This document shows, piece by piece, positions 25,451 through 34,274 of a DNA stretch of 64,000 nt; within the stretch, counting starts at the first letter, position 1; the number at the start of each line of letters is the position of its first letter. Below the pieces are notes generated by a model. It had not been told where the DNA came from. It worked only from the letters and a program-made list of their open reading frames with translations, and did not search any database. Origin of the DNA: Conexibacter sp. CPCC 206217 (GTDB taxonomy: Bacteria; Actinomycetota; Thermoleophilia; Solirubrobacterales; Solirubrobacteraceae). The stretch is taken from contig NZ_JAUTDO010000005.1 of assembly GCF_030646165.1 (NCBI RefSeq), forward strand, positions 496,001 to 560,000. Direction: 5' to 3'. Position numbers and translations under genes: made by a program.

Positions 25451-26509
25451 ATGCCTGAAGAGACCACCATCTGGTACACCCGCTGCCCTGTCCCAAGCGC
25501 CACCGGCATGGCGATTCAGCGGGGGCTGATCGACGACGAGTTCGCGCCCGACGGCATCGTCGTGCGCTCGCTCGCCTCCTCTCCCGACGCGGCGGTGCGC
25601 AGCGCTCACTACATGCAGGCGGCGACCGACCTGTTCCGCCAGGGCGGCAACACGCCGCCGCTGATCGCCGCCTCCAAGGGCGTCGACCACCGCTTCCTCG
25701 GTCTCTCTTGGACATACACCAGCCAGCCGGTGCTCGTGCTGCCCGAGTCCGACGTCCGGACCGCCGCAGACCTGCGCGGCAAGCGCCTGTCGGTCCCGCG
25801 TCGACCCAACGACAAGGTCGACTTCTGGTACGGCACGACCCTGCGCACCTACAAGGAGGTGCTCGCCAGCGCCGGCCTCACGCTCGACGACGTCGAGCTC
25901 GTCGAGGTCGACGTACAGCGCACCGCGCTCGAGGACGCCAAGCCCAACCCGGGACAGCGTGGCGCGCTGTGGGGCGCCTGGGCCAATGCGGGCCACCAAC
26001 GCGACGAGGCGCTGGCGTTGGCGCGCGGCGAGGTCGACGCGATCGCCAGCGAGGCTGCGATCGGCGCCAGCGTCACCGCGACCCTGCGGCTGCGGGCGAT
26101 CGCGAACGCCGGCGGCTTCGAGCGGCCGTACAACAACCTCGTGCCGGTCGTGATGTCGGTCAGCGGCCCGCTGCTCGACCGCCGGCCGGACCTCGTCGAG
26201 CGGTTCCTCGTGCGTGTTCTGGAGACGGCCGAGTGGGCGGCCGAGCACGAGTCCGAGGCCAAGCGCATGATCGCCGGCGAGTCGGGCATCGCGGAGGAGT
26301 TCGTCGACGCTGCATGGGGCGCCGACGTCCACACGCAGCTCGACCTGCGACTCGACGAGTGGGGGCTGGCGGCGCTGCGCTCGCAGGCAGAGCATCTGCT
26401 TGCGATCGGCTTCCTCGACAGACCGGTCGACGTCGACGCGTTGATCGATCCCGCGCCGCTGGCCGCCGCGCGCATTCGCCTGGACGAACGCCGCGCAGTC
26501 TCGGCCTGA
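25451..26509 (+). CDS. DszB-like sulfinate desulfinase
   Basis: A 352-residue protein with the periplasmic-binding-protein fold but no signal peptide or lipobox, so it acts in the cytosol. It resembles 2-(2'-hydroxyphenyl)benzenesulfinate desulfinase DszB. The DszB active-site residues are present: Cys12 in YTRCPVPSA (DszB Cys27), His53 (His60) and Arg63 in RQGGNTPP (Arg70), with the same His-to-Arg spacing. DszB releases sulfite from an aryl sulfinate. It would otherwise be labelled an ABC sulfonate-binding protein. GAGGAAGGAC precedes the ATG. It sits directly after a sulfone-type monooxygenase, so sulfone to sulfinate to sulfite is the likely sequence (inference). Confidence 0.83.
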   Translation: MPEETTIWYTRCPVPSATGMAIQRGLIDDEFAPDGIVVRSLASSPDAAVRSAHYMQAATDLFRQGGNTPPLIAASKGVDHRFLGLSWTYTSQPVLVLPESDVRTAADLRGKRLSVPRRPNDKVDFWYGTTLRTYKEVLASAGLTLDDVELVEVDVQRTALEDAKPNPGQRGALWGAWANAGHQRDEALALARGEVDAIASEAAIGASVTATLRLRAIANAGGFERPYNNLVPVVMSVSGPLLDRRPDLVERFLVRVLETAEWAAEHESEAKRMIAGESGIAEEFVDAAWGADVHTQLDLRLDEWGLAALRSQAEHLLAIGFLDRPVDVDALIDPAPLAAARIRLDERRAVSA

Positions 26510-26596
26510 CCCCGCACGACGCCCGCTTCCCCGGTCCCCAGTCCCCCAGTCCCCGACCTCTTCTCACCGACCGAAACGACAAAGGACCCGACCACG

Positions 26597-27625
26597 ATGC
26601 GCAAACCCTTCGCGACCGTCCTGGCGATGCTGCTCGCAGCTGTGCTGTTCAGCGCCTGCGGCAGCAGCGACGACGACGGCGGCGCCTCGACCGCGGCGGC
26701 CGCCGGCGCGACGAGCGCGTCGAGCGACGCCCCCGCCGCCGACAGCGACAAGTCGATCTACATCAACCAGTTCGCCAAGGGGCTGCGCGCCTTCACGCGC
26801 CGCTCGGAGGGGATCATCGACTACGCCAGAAGCAGAAACTGGAAGGTGATCGAGGACGCCTACGGCGACAACACGCCGGAGACGCAGATCCAGCAGATCG
26901 AGAACGCGCTGACCAAGCGCCCCTCCGCGATCTTCCTGATCCCGATCAACCCGGACGCGCTGACGCCGATCATCGCGCAGGCCAAGCAGCAGGGTGTCGC
27001 CGTCGTGACGATGGGCAGCAATGTCGCCGACCCGTCGCAGGTCGTCAGCTTCGTCTCCTACACGCCGGACTCGATCGGCAGACAGAAGGCCGACTACATC
27101 GCCAGAGCGCTGAGAGGCAGAGGCCGCGTCGGCGTCGTCGACGGCCCGCGCGGCGCCAACTTCGCCGAGGGACAGAAGAGAGGCCTGGAGGAGGAGTTTG
27201 CCAACTACCCGGACATCGAGCTGGTCGACGCCGGCTACAACGACTGGTCTGGGGACGCCGGTCTGAAGGCGACGGAGAACCTGCTGCAGCGCGCCGGCGG
27301 CAGACTCGACGCGATCTACTTCAGCAACGACGACCAGGCGGTCGGCGGCATCCAGGCGATCAGAGACCGCGGCCTCGACCCGGCGACGATCGTCACCGTC
27401 AGCTCCGACGGCAGCCCCGCGGCGGTCGACCTGATCAGAAGAGGCGAGCTGACCTACACGACCAGCTCGTGCAGCTTCGCCGCCGGGCGGCTCGCCGCCG
27501 AGCAGGCCGACAAGCAGTTCCAAGGCCAGACACCGCCCGCCGAGGTGCCGGTCAAGCAGCTCCCGATCACCAGAGACACGGTCGAGAGAGTGCTCGGCCT
27601 GCCAAAGGAGGAATGCGGCTCGTGA
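26597..27625 (+). CDS. Sugar-type ABC transporter substrate-binding lipoprotein
   Basis: A 342-residue RbsB/type-1 periplasmic binding protein. A lipoprotein signal with lipobox LFSAC gives a lipidated Cys near residue 21, and a Ser/Ala/Asp linker follows. IEDAYGDNTPETQIQQIENAL and FLIPINPDALTPIIAQAKQQGVAVVTMGSN are typical family segments. It captures the operon's substrate outside the membrane. About 13 of 23 arginine codons are AGA, unlike the following ATPase gene. The partner genes follow immediately. Confidence 0.92.
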   Translation: MRKPFATVLAMLLAAVLFSACGSSDDDGGASTAAAAGATSASSDAPAADSDKSIYINQFAKGLRAFTRRSEGIIDYARSRNWKVIEDAYGDNTPETQIQQIENALTKRPSAIFLIPINPDALTPIIAQAKQQGVAVVTMGSNVADPSQVVSFVSYTPDSIGRQKADYIARALRGRGRVGVVDGPRGANFAEGQKRGLEEEFANYPDIELVDAGYNDWSGDAGLKATENLLQRAGGRLDAIYFSNDDQAVGGIQAIRDRGLDPATIVTVSSDGSPAAVDLIRRGELTYTTSSCSFAAGRLAAEQADKQFQGQTPPAEVPVKQLPITRDTVERVLGLPKEECGS

Positions 27626-29154
27626 GCGAACAGTTCGCCGCTGAGCACGTCGTCCATGCCTACGGCGCCAACGTGGTTCTGCACGACGTCGGATTCACGT
27701 TGGAGCGGGGGCGAGTGGCGGCGCTGATCGGTGAGAACGGCTCCGGCAAGAGCACGCTGCTGAAGATCATGACCGGCGCGCTGACGCCGACCGGAGGGCA
27801 GCTGTCAATCGCCGGCAGGTCAGTCGTCTTCGCCAATCCCGGCGATGCGCAGCGGGCCGGGATCGCCGTGGTGCACCAGGACTACAACCTGATCGACGAC
27901 CTCAGCATCGCCGAGAACGTCTACGCGCTCGGGCACCCGCTGCCGCGGCGCGGTCCGCTGCGCCGCGTCGACCGGCGGCGCCTGCATGCGCTGGTGGACG
28001 GGCTGCTGGGCGAGCTCGGCATCACGCTTGCGCCGGGGCGGCTCGTGCGAACGCTCGACGCGGTCGAGCGCAAGTTCGTCGAGATCGCCCGTGCGATGGT
28101 CGTCCGGCCGCGCTTCCTGATCCTCGACGAGCCGACCGCGTCGTTGGAGCCAGCCGCCGCCGCGCGCGTGCTGACGCTGATCGAGCAGCTGCGCGACGGC
28201 GGCGCCGGCGTCGCGCTCGTCAGCCACCGGCTCGACGAGGTGACGCGCGTCAGCGACGAGGTGACGGTGCTGCGCGACGGGCGCCGGCTGGCGGCGGTCG
28301 CGACCGCCGCGACCGACCGCCGTGAGCTTGCGCGGCTGGTCGGCGGCGCGCACGCCGAGCGGGCCCGTGTCGCGCGGGCGGGGGCGTCGCCGGCGACGGC
28401 GGCGCCGCCGCCCGCCGGCGACACGCGGCCCCCGGCGTTGCGCCTGCGCGACGTGCGGATCGCGGCGGCCGGCGCGCCGATCGAGCTCGACGTGCGCGTC
28501 GGCGAGGTCGTCGGGCTGACCGGACTGCTCGGCTCCGGCGCCGCGCGCCTGCTGGCGATGCTCGGCGGCGCGACGCCGCTGGACGGCGTCGCCGAGCTGG
28601 GCGGCGCCGCCACCCGCATCCGCACGCCGATCGAGGCGCAGCGCGCGGGGATCGGCTTCATCGCCGAGGACCGCAAGGGCGCGGGCCTCGTGCCCGACCA
28701 GAGCGTGGCCGAGAACATCGCGCTCGCATCGCTGCAGCGAACCTCGCGCGGACCGTGGCTGAGACGGCGCGCGATCGACGAACAGGCGCGCCGCTTCCGC
28801 GACGAGTTCGACATCCGGCTGCCGTCGATCCACGCGCCCGTGCGCTCGCTGTCGGGCGGCAACCAGCAGAAGGTGCTGCTGGCGCGCGCGCTGGCGACGG
28901 GGGCGCGCGTGCTCGTGATCGACGAGCCGACGCACGGCGTCGACGTCGGCGGCAAGGCGCAGATCCACACGCTGCTACGAGACTTCGCGGCACGCGGCGG
29001 CGCGGTGCTGATCGCCTCGACCGACATCGACGAGATCCTCGACCTGTGCGACCGCGTCGGCGTGCTGCGCCACGGGGAGCTGGTCGCGCTGCGGCCGGTC
29101 GGCGAGCTGTCGCGCGTCGACCTGACGGTGCTCGGCGCGGAGGCGGCGGCATGA
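27622..29154 (+). CDS. Sugar-type ABC transporter ATPase (two nucleotide-binding domains)
   Basis: A 510-residue RbsA-like double ATPase. The first domain has Walker A GENGSGKST (37-45) and FLILDEPTAS. The second has a degenerate P-loop (GLLGSGAARL), LSGGNQQKVLLA and VLVIDEPTHGVDVG, the usual asymmetric pattern of this family. The GTG at 27622 is preferred because AAGGAGG lies ten bases upstream and it forms a GTGA overlap with the binding-protein stop. An ATG three codons earlier sits inside the ribosome site. It energises the importer. Confidence 0.93.
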   Translation: MSEQFAAEHVVHAYGANVVLHDVGFTLERGRVAALIGENGSGKSTLLKIMTGALTPTGGQLSIAGRSVVFANPGDAQRAGIAVVHQDYNLIDDLSIAENVYALGHPLPRRGPLRRVDRRRLHALVDGLLGELGITLAPGRLVRTLDAVERKFVEIARAMVVRPRFLILDEPTASLEPAAAARVLTLIEQLRDGGAGVALVSHRLDEVTRVSDEVTVLRDGRRLAAVATAATDRRELARLVGGAHAERARVARAGASPATAAPPPAGDTRPPALRLRDVRIAAAGAPIELDVRVGEVVGLTGLLGSGAARLLAMLGGATPLDGVAELGGAATRIRTPIEAQRAGIGFIAEDRKGAGLVPDQSVAENIALASLQRTSRGPWLRRRAIDEQARRFRDEFDIRLPSIHAPVRSLSGGNQQKVLLARALATGARVLVIDEPTHGVDVGGKAQIHTLLRDFAARGGAVLIASTDIDEILDLCDRVGVLRHGELVALRPVGELSRVDLTVLGAEAAA

Positions 29155-30209
29155 GCGCGCTGCGCGCCACGCGCGCGCGGATCCTCGAGCGCGCCCGCGT
29201 CGACGGCGCCTTCGACCTGCTGTTCGTGCCGGCGGTGCTGCTGCTGATGGTGCTCTACCTGTCGATCTTCAACGAGTACTTCCTCGACCCGATCAACATC
29301 AGAAACATCTTCCTCCAGGGCGCGGTACTCGCGTTCGTCGCGTTCGGGATGACGTTCGTGATCCTCGCCGGCGAGCTGGACCTGTCGGTCGGCGCGGTCG
29401 TCGCGCTGACGAGCGTCGTGGCAGCCCATGTGATGAGAGACAGCGGCTCGGTCCTGCTCGGCTTCGCCGCCGCCCTCGGCGTCGGCGCGCTCGTCGGGGC
29501 GGTCAACGGGCTGATCGTGACCGTGCTCCAGGTGCCGTCCTTCATCGCGACGCTCGGCACGATGGTGACCGCGCAGGGGATCGCGCTCGCCTCGACCGAC
29601 GGCACCACGATCGCGCCGCTGCCGTCCGGCGTGGGGACGCTGGCGACGAGCAGCTTCCTCGGGATCACGCTGCTGATCTGGCTGACGGTCGGGGTCTTCC
29701 TGCTGCTGCTGGCGGTGCAGACGCAGACCCGCTTCGGGTTGCGCGTCTTCGCGATCGGCGGCAACCGCGAGGCCGCGCGCCTGGCGGCGGTGCCGGTCGC
29801 ACGCGTGCGCTTCCTCGTCTTCGTGCTGAGCGGCACGCTCGCCGCGGTCGGCGGGATCGCGCTGACCGCGCGCGTGCAGTCCGGGCAGCCGACCGCCGGC
29901 GGACTGCTCGCGCTGACGGCGATCGCGGCGGTCGTCGTCGGCGGCACCGACGTGTTCGGCGGCAAGGGCTCGATCGTGCGGACGGTCTGGGGCGTGCTGC
30001 TGATCTCGGTGCTGACCAACGGTCTGGATCTGATCGGCGTCAACGACGACCTGCAGCAGGTGATCGTCGGCGTCGTGTTCGTGCTGGCCGCCTCGACCGG
30101 CTTCGTGCGCCGTCAGTTCGGCCGACGCCGCAGCCGCAGGGTGGCGATCGAGGTCGAGCGAGGGCGCGGCGACCCGTCGCCGGCGCCCGTGCCGGAGGGC
30201 GTGGCATGA
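29151..30209 (+). CDS. Sugar-type ABC transporter permease
   Basis: A 352-residue RbsC-like permease with about ten helices. Typical segments are LAFVAFGMTFVILAGELDLSVGAV (near 57-80), PSFIATLGTM and the coupling region VFAIGGNREAARLAAVPV (near 200-218), with VVVGGTDVFGGKGS near 262-275. ATGA overlaps link it to the ATPase before and the FMN reductase after it. The charged C-terminal tail is long and Pro-rich. Confidence 0.92.
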   Translation: MSALRATRARILERARVDGAFDLLFVPAVLLLMVLYLSIFNEYFLDPINIRNIFLQGAVLAFVAFGMTFVILAGELDLSVGAVVALTSVVAAHVMRDSGSVLLGFAAALGVGALVGAVNGLIVTVLQVPSFIATLGTMVTAQGIALASTDGTTIAPLPSGVGTLATSSFLGITLLIWLTVGVFLLLLAVQTQTRFGLRVFAIGGNREAARLAAVPVARVRFLVFVLSGTLAAVGGIALTARVQSGQPTAGGLLALTAIAAVVVGGTDVFGGKGSIVRTVWGVLLISVLTNGLDLIGVNDDLQQVIVGVVFVLAASTGFVRRQFGRRRSRRVAIEVERGRGDPSPAPVPEGVA

Positions 30210-30766
30210 GCGGCCTTGCGGTCGTCGCCGTGATCGGCTCGGCGGACGGCGGCACGACTCACACGCTCGTGGGCGAGGTGCTGAAGGGCGCCGAGCAGGC
30301 GGGCGCGCTGACGAGCGCCTTCTGCCTCGGCCGCGGCGAGTACCTGGCGGACGTCGCCGCGGCGGCGCGCGAGCGGGCCGACGGTGCGGACGCGCTCGTG
30401 CTCGCTACGCCGATGTACCGCTCGTCGTTCACGGGCGTGCTGAAGCAGTTCCTGGACGAACTGCCGCGCGTACCGCACGGCGACTTCGAGAGCGCGCTGC
30501 TCGGCAAGCCCGTCGCGGTCGTCGGCACCGGCGGCTCTGACCACCACTACCTCGGCATCGACGCGCTGCTGGGGCTGTTGCCGCGCTTCTTCGCCTCCTA
30601 CGTCGTCCCGCCGGGCCTGTACGGACGAGCGAACCAGATCGCCGACGGCCATGTGCTCGACGACGAGCTGGCCGCTGCCGCACGGCGGCTCGGACACGCC
30701 ACCGTCGAGCTGGCGGCGGCGGTCGCCGCCAGCGCGCAGCTCCCACGCCAACGGCCGCAGTTCTGA
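30206..30766 (+). CDS. NAD(P)H-dependent FMN reductase (SsuE/MsuE-like)
   Basis: A 186-residue flavodoxin-fold reductase: VVAVIGSADGGTTHTL at 5-20 for the FMN phosphate, TPMYRSSFTGVLKQFLDELPR near 68-88, and VGTGGSDHHYLGID near 111-124. It would supply FMNH2 to the SfnG-like oxygenase at the head of the operon and perhaps to other luciferase-like enzymes here. It is the last gene of the operon, coupled by ATGA to the permease; a hairpin follows. Confidence 0.9.
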   Translation: MSGLAVVAVIGSADGGTTHTLVGEVLKGAEQAGALTSAFCLGRGEYLADVAAAARERADGADALVLATPMYRSSFTGVLKQFLDELPRVPHGDFESALLGKPVAVVGTGGSDHHYLGIDALLGLLPRFFASYVVPPGLYGRANQIADGHVLDDELAAAARRLGHATVELAAAVAASAQLPRQRPQF

Positions 30767-30790
30767 GCAGTCCACGCCGAGAGCTGACGC

Positions 30791-30806
30791 CGGGCGCAAG
30801 CGCCCG
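30791..30806. terminator. Hairpin between convergent FMN reductase and sulfatase genes
   Basis: CGGGCGC, AA, GCGCCCG: a 7-bp complementary stem (five or six pairs after loop strain) in the 61-bp convergent gap, able to act on both transcripts. No U-run. Confidence 0.55.
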
Positions 30807-30827
30807 ACTCCGATCTGGCGGCTGGGC

Positions 30828-32381
30828 TCAGCGGTGCGGCGCGAGCCGGCCGCGTTCGATCGCCGTCCAGAAGTCGCCGCGCACGTAGGTGTCGGCGGAG
30901 CCGTCGGCGGGGGCGTGGTCCCATGCGGTGCGGCGGCCGCTGGTCAGCGCGGCGTGCACGAGGCGGCGCTGTTCCTGCGAGCGGCGTACGCGCGCGTCGA
31001 GCGCGTCGAGGTCGCGGCCGGCCAGCAGCTGCTCGCGCAGGCGCGACAGCAGCGCCGTGTGCGCCGGGTCGTCGGCGAGGTTGCGCAGCTCGCGCGGGTC
31101 GGCGTCGAGGTCGTACAGCAGGTCGGGGTCGCCGGGGCAGACGACAAGCTTGTGGTGGCCGCTGACGAGCGTGAGCTGCGGCGCGCGCACGCCCTCGGCG
31201 AGGTACTCGATCACGGCGCGATCGGGCCATGCTGCTGCCGGGCCGTCGTCGCCGGGGGCGTCGAGCAGGCTGACGAGGCTGGTGCCGGCGGTCGGCGGCG
31301 CGTCGTGCGCGAGCGCTCCGGCCAGCTCGGAGAAGGTCGGCAGCAGATCGACGAGCGAGACGGTGCGGCCGATTCGCCGGCCGCCGGCGAAGCGGCCGGG
31401 CGCGCGCACGATCAGCGGCACGCGCGCGGAGTCCTCGAACGGGGCCATCTTGTACCAGAGGCCCCGCTCGCCGAGCATGTCGCCGTGGTCGGAGGTGAAG
31501 ACGACGACGGTCGAGTCGCGCAGGCCAAGCTCGTCGAGCCTCGCGAGCACCGCCCCGACCTGGTCGTCGAGGTAGCTGACGCAGGCGTAGTAGCCGCGCC
31601 GTGCGCGCTCGACCTCCCGCGCGCAGGGCGGCGCGACGTCGAGCTGGCACATCGCGCGCAGCCGGCGGCTGTGCGCGTCGTCGGCGGCGCCGGCCGGCGC
31701 CGCCGGCACCGCCGGTGCGTCGATCTCGACGCCGTCGTAGCGGTCCCAGTGGGGCTGCGGCGGCTCGTAGGGGTCGTGCGGCGCGATGAACGAGGCGACC
31801 AGCAGGAACGGCCGCTCGTCGTGTCCGCCGGCACGGTCGCGCGCGAAGTCGGTGAGGGTGCGGCGGGCGTGGAAGGTGACGGCGTCGTCGTAGTCGCGCT
31901 GCAGCGTCGCGGCCGAGACGGCGGCGCCCCCGATCGAGCGGGTGTCGTGGTACCACGGCAGCCGCTCGTCGTCGGCGAGGCGCCAGTCGGGGACCATCTC
32001 GAGGTCGGCGGGGTAGACGTCGGTCGTCGGGCGCTCCTCGAAGCCGTGCAGCTGGTCGGGCCCGATGAAGTGCATCTTGCCGACGAGCGAGGTGCGGTAG
32101 CCGGCGGCGCGCAGCCGATGGGCGAAGGTCGGGACCGACGCCGGGAACTCGGCCGCGTTGTCGTAGGCGCCGATCGTCGACGGCAGCTCGCCGGCGAGCA
32201 TCGAGGCGCGCGAGGGGCCGCAGAGCGGCGAGTTGCAGTAGGCGCGGTCGAAGACGACGCCGTCGCGCGCGAGCGCGTCGAGCTGGGGCGCGACGACGGT
32301 CGTGTTGCCGTATGCGCTCAGCGCGGCGGCGCTCAGCTGATCGGCCTGGATCAGCAGGATGTTCGGTCGGTCCATGGTCAT
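30828..32381 (-). CDS. betC: Choline sulfatase
   Basis: A 517-residue type I sulfatase. The formylglycine motif is C-x-P-S-R (Cys54 to Arg58 in SPLCGPSRASM). Other features are the metal site IQADQLSA near 11-18, IGAYDNAAEFPASVPTFAHRLRAAGYRT near 70-97, GKMHFIGPDQLHGFEERPTTDVYPAD, SDHGDMLGERGLWYKM and a C-terminal YVRGDFW. These extended blocks are characteristic of BetC, which hydrolyses choline-O-sulfate to choline and sulfate in the cytosol. It overlaps an IclR gene and diverges from a betaine/choline-type importer. Confidence 0.93.
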   Translation of the reverse strand: MTMDRPNILLIQADQLSAAALSAYGNTTVVAPQLDALARDGVVFDRAYCNSPLCGPSRASMLAGELPSTIGAYDNAAEFPASVPTFAHRLRAAGYRTSLVGKMHFIGPDQLHGFEERPTTDVYPADLEMVPDWRLADDERLPWYHDTRSIGGAAVSAATLQRDYDDAVTFHARRTLTDFARDRAGGHDERPFLLVASFIAPHDPYEPPQPHWDRYDGVEIDAPAVPAAPAGAADDAHSRRLRAMCQLDVAPPCAREVERARRGYYACVSYLDDQVGAVLARLDELGLRDSTVVVFTSDHGDMLGERGLWYKMAPFEDSARVPLIVRAPGRFAGGRRIGRTVSLVDLLPTFSELAGALAHDAPPTAGTSLVSLLDAPGDDGPAAAWPDRAVIEYLAEGVRAPQLTLVSGHHKLVVCPGDPDLLYDLDADPRELRNLADDPAHTALLSRLREQLLAGRDLDALDARVRRSQEQRRLVHAALTSGRRTAWDHAPADGSADTYVRGDFWTAIERGRLAPHR

Positions 32382-33184
32382 CCGGTCGGTGGGGCGGGGA
32401 GGGAAGGGGCGAGGTCGAGCAGCGACGCTATGCGCGCCGCCGCCGCGGCGCAGCGGGCGCCGAGCGCGGCGAGGTCGTCCGTCTGGACGCGGTAGGCGGG
32501 CCCTGACACGCAGAGCGCGCCGCGGCAGCTGCCGTCCGGCGCGAGGATCGGGGCGGCGGCGCCGTTGAGCCCGAGCTCGAAGTCACCGCGCGAGCTGCCC
32601 CAGCCGCGCTCGCGCACGCGCGCCAGCTCGGCGGCGAGCGCGGCGCGGTCGGTGATCGTGTCGGGCGTGCGCGCGACCAGCTCGCCGGCGGGGAGGGCGG
32701 CAGCTCCGAAGGCGAGCAGGACCTTGCCGTCGGAGGTGGCGTGCAGCGGCGCGTGCTTGCCGAGCCAGCTCTGCAGGCCGACGGCGAACGTTCCCTCGCT
32801 CTGGGCGATCGTGAGCGCCTCGCCGGCGTCGGGCACCGACAACGTGACCGCCTCGCCGGTCTGGGCGGCGAGCTCGTCCATCACCGGGCGTGCGATCTCC
32901 GGCAGCGAGCGGCCGCTGACGGCGAGCCGGCCGAGTCGCACCAGCTCCGGCCCGAGCGTCAGCCGCTCGTCGTCGCCGCGCTCGAGGAAGCCGGCGCTCA
33001 CGAGCGTCATGGCAAGGCGCGAAGCAGTCGACTTGTGCACGTCGAGCCGGCCGGCGAGCTCGGCGAGGGAGAGCCGCTGACCCGGCTCGGTGAAGGCGCG
33101 CAGCACCGTCAGCGCCCGCTCGACGCTCTGGACCTTGCCGCTGCCGGCGGGTTCGAGGTCAGATGCCGCGACAGTTCTTGACAA
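32378..33184 (-). CDS. IclR-family regulator of the choline sulfatase locus
   Basis: About 268 residues: an N-terminal winged helix (about 20-75: LSLAELAGRLDVHKSTASRLAMTLV) and an IclR effector domain with HATSDGKVLLAF (about 148-159) and the ERGWGSSRGDFELGLN region. The only in-frame start upstream of the HTH is a TTG at 33184 with no clear ribosome site, so the exact start is uncertain. The stop overlaps the sulfatase start. It probably controls the sulfatase and the divergent importer from the 95-bp gap. Confidence 0.87.
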   Translation of the reverse strand: MSRTVAASDLEPAGSGKVQSVERALTVLRAFTEPGQRLSLAELAGRLDVHKSTASRLAMTLVSAGFLERGDDERLTLGPELVRLGRLAVSGRSLPEIARPVMDELAAQTGEAVTLSVPDAGEALTIAQSEGTFAVGLQSWLGKHAPLHATSDGKVLLAFGAAALPAGELVARTPDTITDRAALAAELARVRERGWGSSRGDFELGLNGAAAPILAPDGSCRGALCVSGPAYRVQTDDLAALGARCAAAAARIASLLDLAPSLPAPPTG

Positions 33185-33278
33185 GTTTGGTCGGGATAGT
33201 GATCATCAAGGGTCGTTGCACTATACCCATCGCGTCGCGTAATGCGCAACGCCCGAGACTCCAGGAGACGCTCTCTCG

Positions 33279-34274
33279 ATGACTCCCTTCCGCTGGGCCC
33301 GGCTCGTCGCTGTGATCGCGGCCGCGCTGCTCTGCCTCGGCCTCGCCGCCTGCGGTGACTCCGACGACGACGGCGCGAGCACGGGCGCGGCGACGGCGGC
33401 CGCGGGCGCCTCCACGACCGCTGCGGCCACCGAGGGGGTCGACCTCAAGGCCGGACAGTTCTCGTGGACCGCGGCCGCGGTGCAGACGGAGATCCTCGCG
33501 GCGATCGCGGCCGAGCACCCGGAACTGGGCGTGAAGTCGATCGAGTCGGTCAGACTCGACCCGGCCGCCGGCTGGGTCGGCCTGCAGCGCGGCGACGTCG
33601 ATCTGCTGACCGAGGTCAACCTGCCCAACCAGCAGGCGTTCGCCGACAGAGCCAGAGACGAGGCGGTGCTGGCGGCGAGAGTCTACGACGGCGCCGTGCA
33701 GGCGTGGTTCGTGCCGAGATACGCCGTCGAGCCCGGCGGTCCGCTCGAAGGGCTGAGAAGCATCGACCAGCTCAACGACTACAAGGGCGAGGTCAACGAG
33801 ACCCTCTACGACGGCGACGCCGGCTGGATCACCACGCAGCAGAACGCCAAGCGGCTGAAGGCATACGACCTCGACCTCAGACACGCGAAGTCGAGTGAGG
33901 CGGCGCTGATCGCGCAGGTCAGACGCTCCTATGACAAGAGAGAGCCGATCCTCTTCTTCTTCTACCGGCCGCACTGGCTGTTTCAGCAGTTCGACGTCGT
34001 CCAGCTCGACGAGCCCAACCCGTACAGAGCCGGCTGCTTCGAGGGCGGCGCGGACAAGTGCGCGATCCCCGCGCAGCAGTCGTGGATCGCGGCGCGCTCG
34101 GATCTCGCCGAGCGCGCGCCGAGATTCGCCGCCGCGCTCAGAAACGTGCAGATCCCGCTGGAGGAGATCGAGTCGCTGCTGGACCAGGTCGACGCCAGAA
34201 GAGCCGACCCGGCCGTCGTCGCCAGACAGTGGGTCGACGAGCACAGAGCGGAGGTCGATGCGTGGGTGAGATGA
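33279..34274 (+). CDS. Glycine betaine/choline-type ABC substrate-binding lipoprotein
   Basis: A 331-residue OpuAC/ProX-type binding protein. Lipobox LGLAAC gives a lipidated Cys near 25, followed by a Ser/Ala/Thr linker. It has the WTAAAVQTEILAAIAAEH start of the first lobe and DAGWITTQQNAKRLKAYDL. Aromatic-cage residues include FFYRPHWLFQQFDV. Seventeen of about 25 arginine codons are AGA, whereas the ATPase gene that follows has essentially none. Expected ligand choline, betaine or choline-O-sulfate (inferred from betC next door). Confidence 0.88.
   Translation: MTPFRWARLVAVIAAALLCLGLAACGDSDDDGASTGAATAAAGASTTAAATEGVDLKAGQFSWTAAAVQTEILAAIAAEHPELGVKSIESVRLDPAAGWVGLQRGDVDLLTEVNLPNQQAFADRARDEAVLAARVYDGAVQAWFVPRYAVEPGGPLEGLRSIDQLNDYKGEVNETLYDGDAGWITTQQNAKRLKAYDLDLRHAKSSEAALIAQVRRSYDKREPILFFFYRPHWLFQQFDVVQLDEPNPYRAGCFEGGADKCAIPAQQSWIAARSDLAERAPRFAAALRNVQIPLEEIESLLDQVDARRADPAVVARQWVDEHRAEVDAWVR

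Noticed and set aside
33178..33206. A sigma-70 promoter with a TTGACA box before the betaine-type importer.
   Set aside because: The TTGACA overlaps the possible IclR start codon and the -10 at proper spacing (GATCAT) is poor, so I do not call it.
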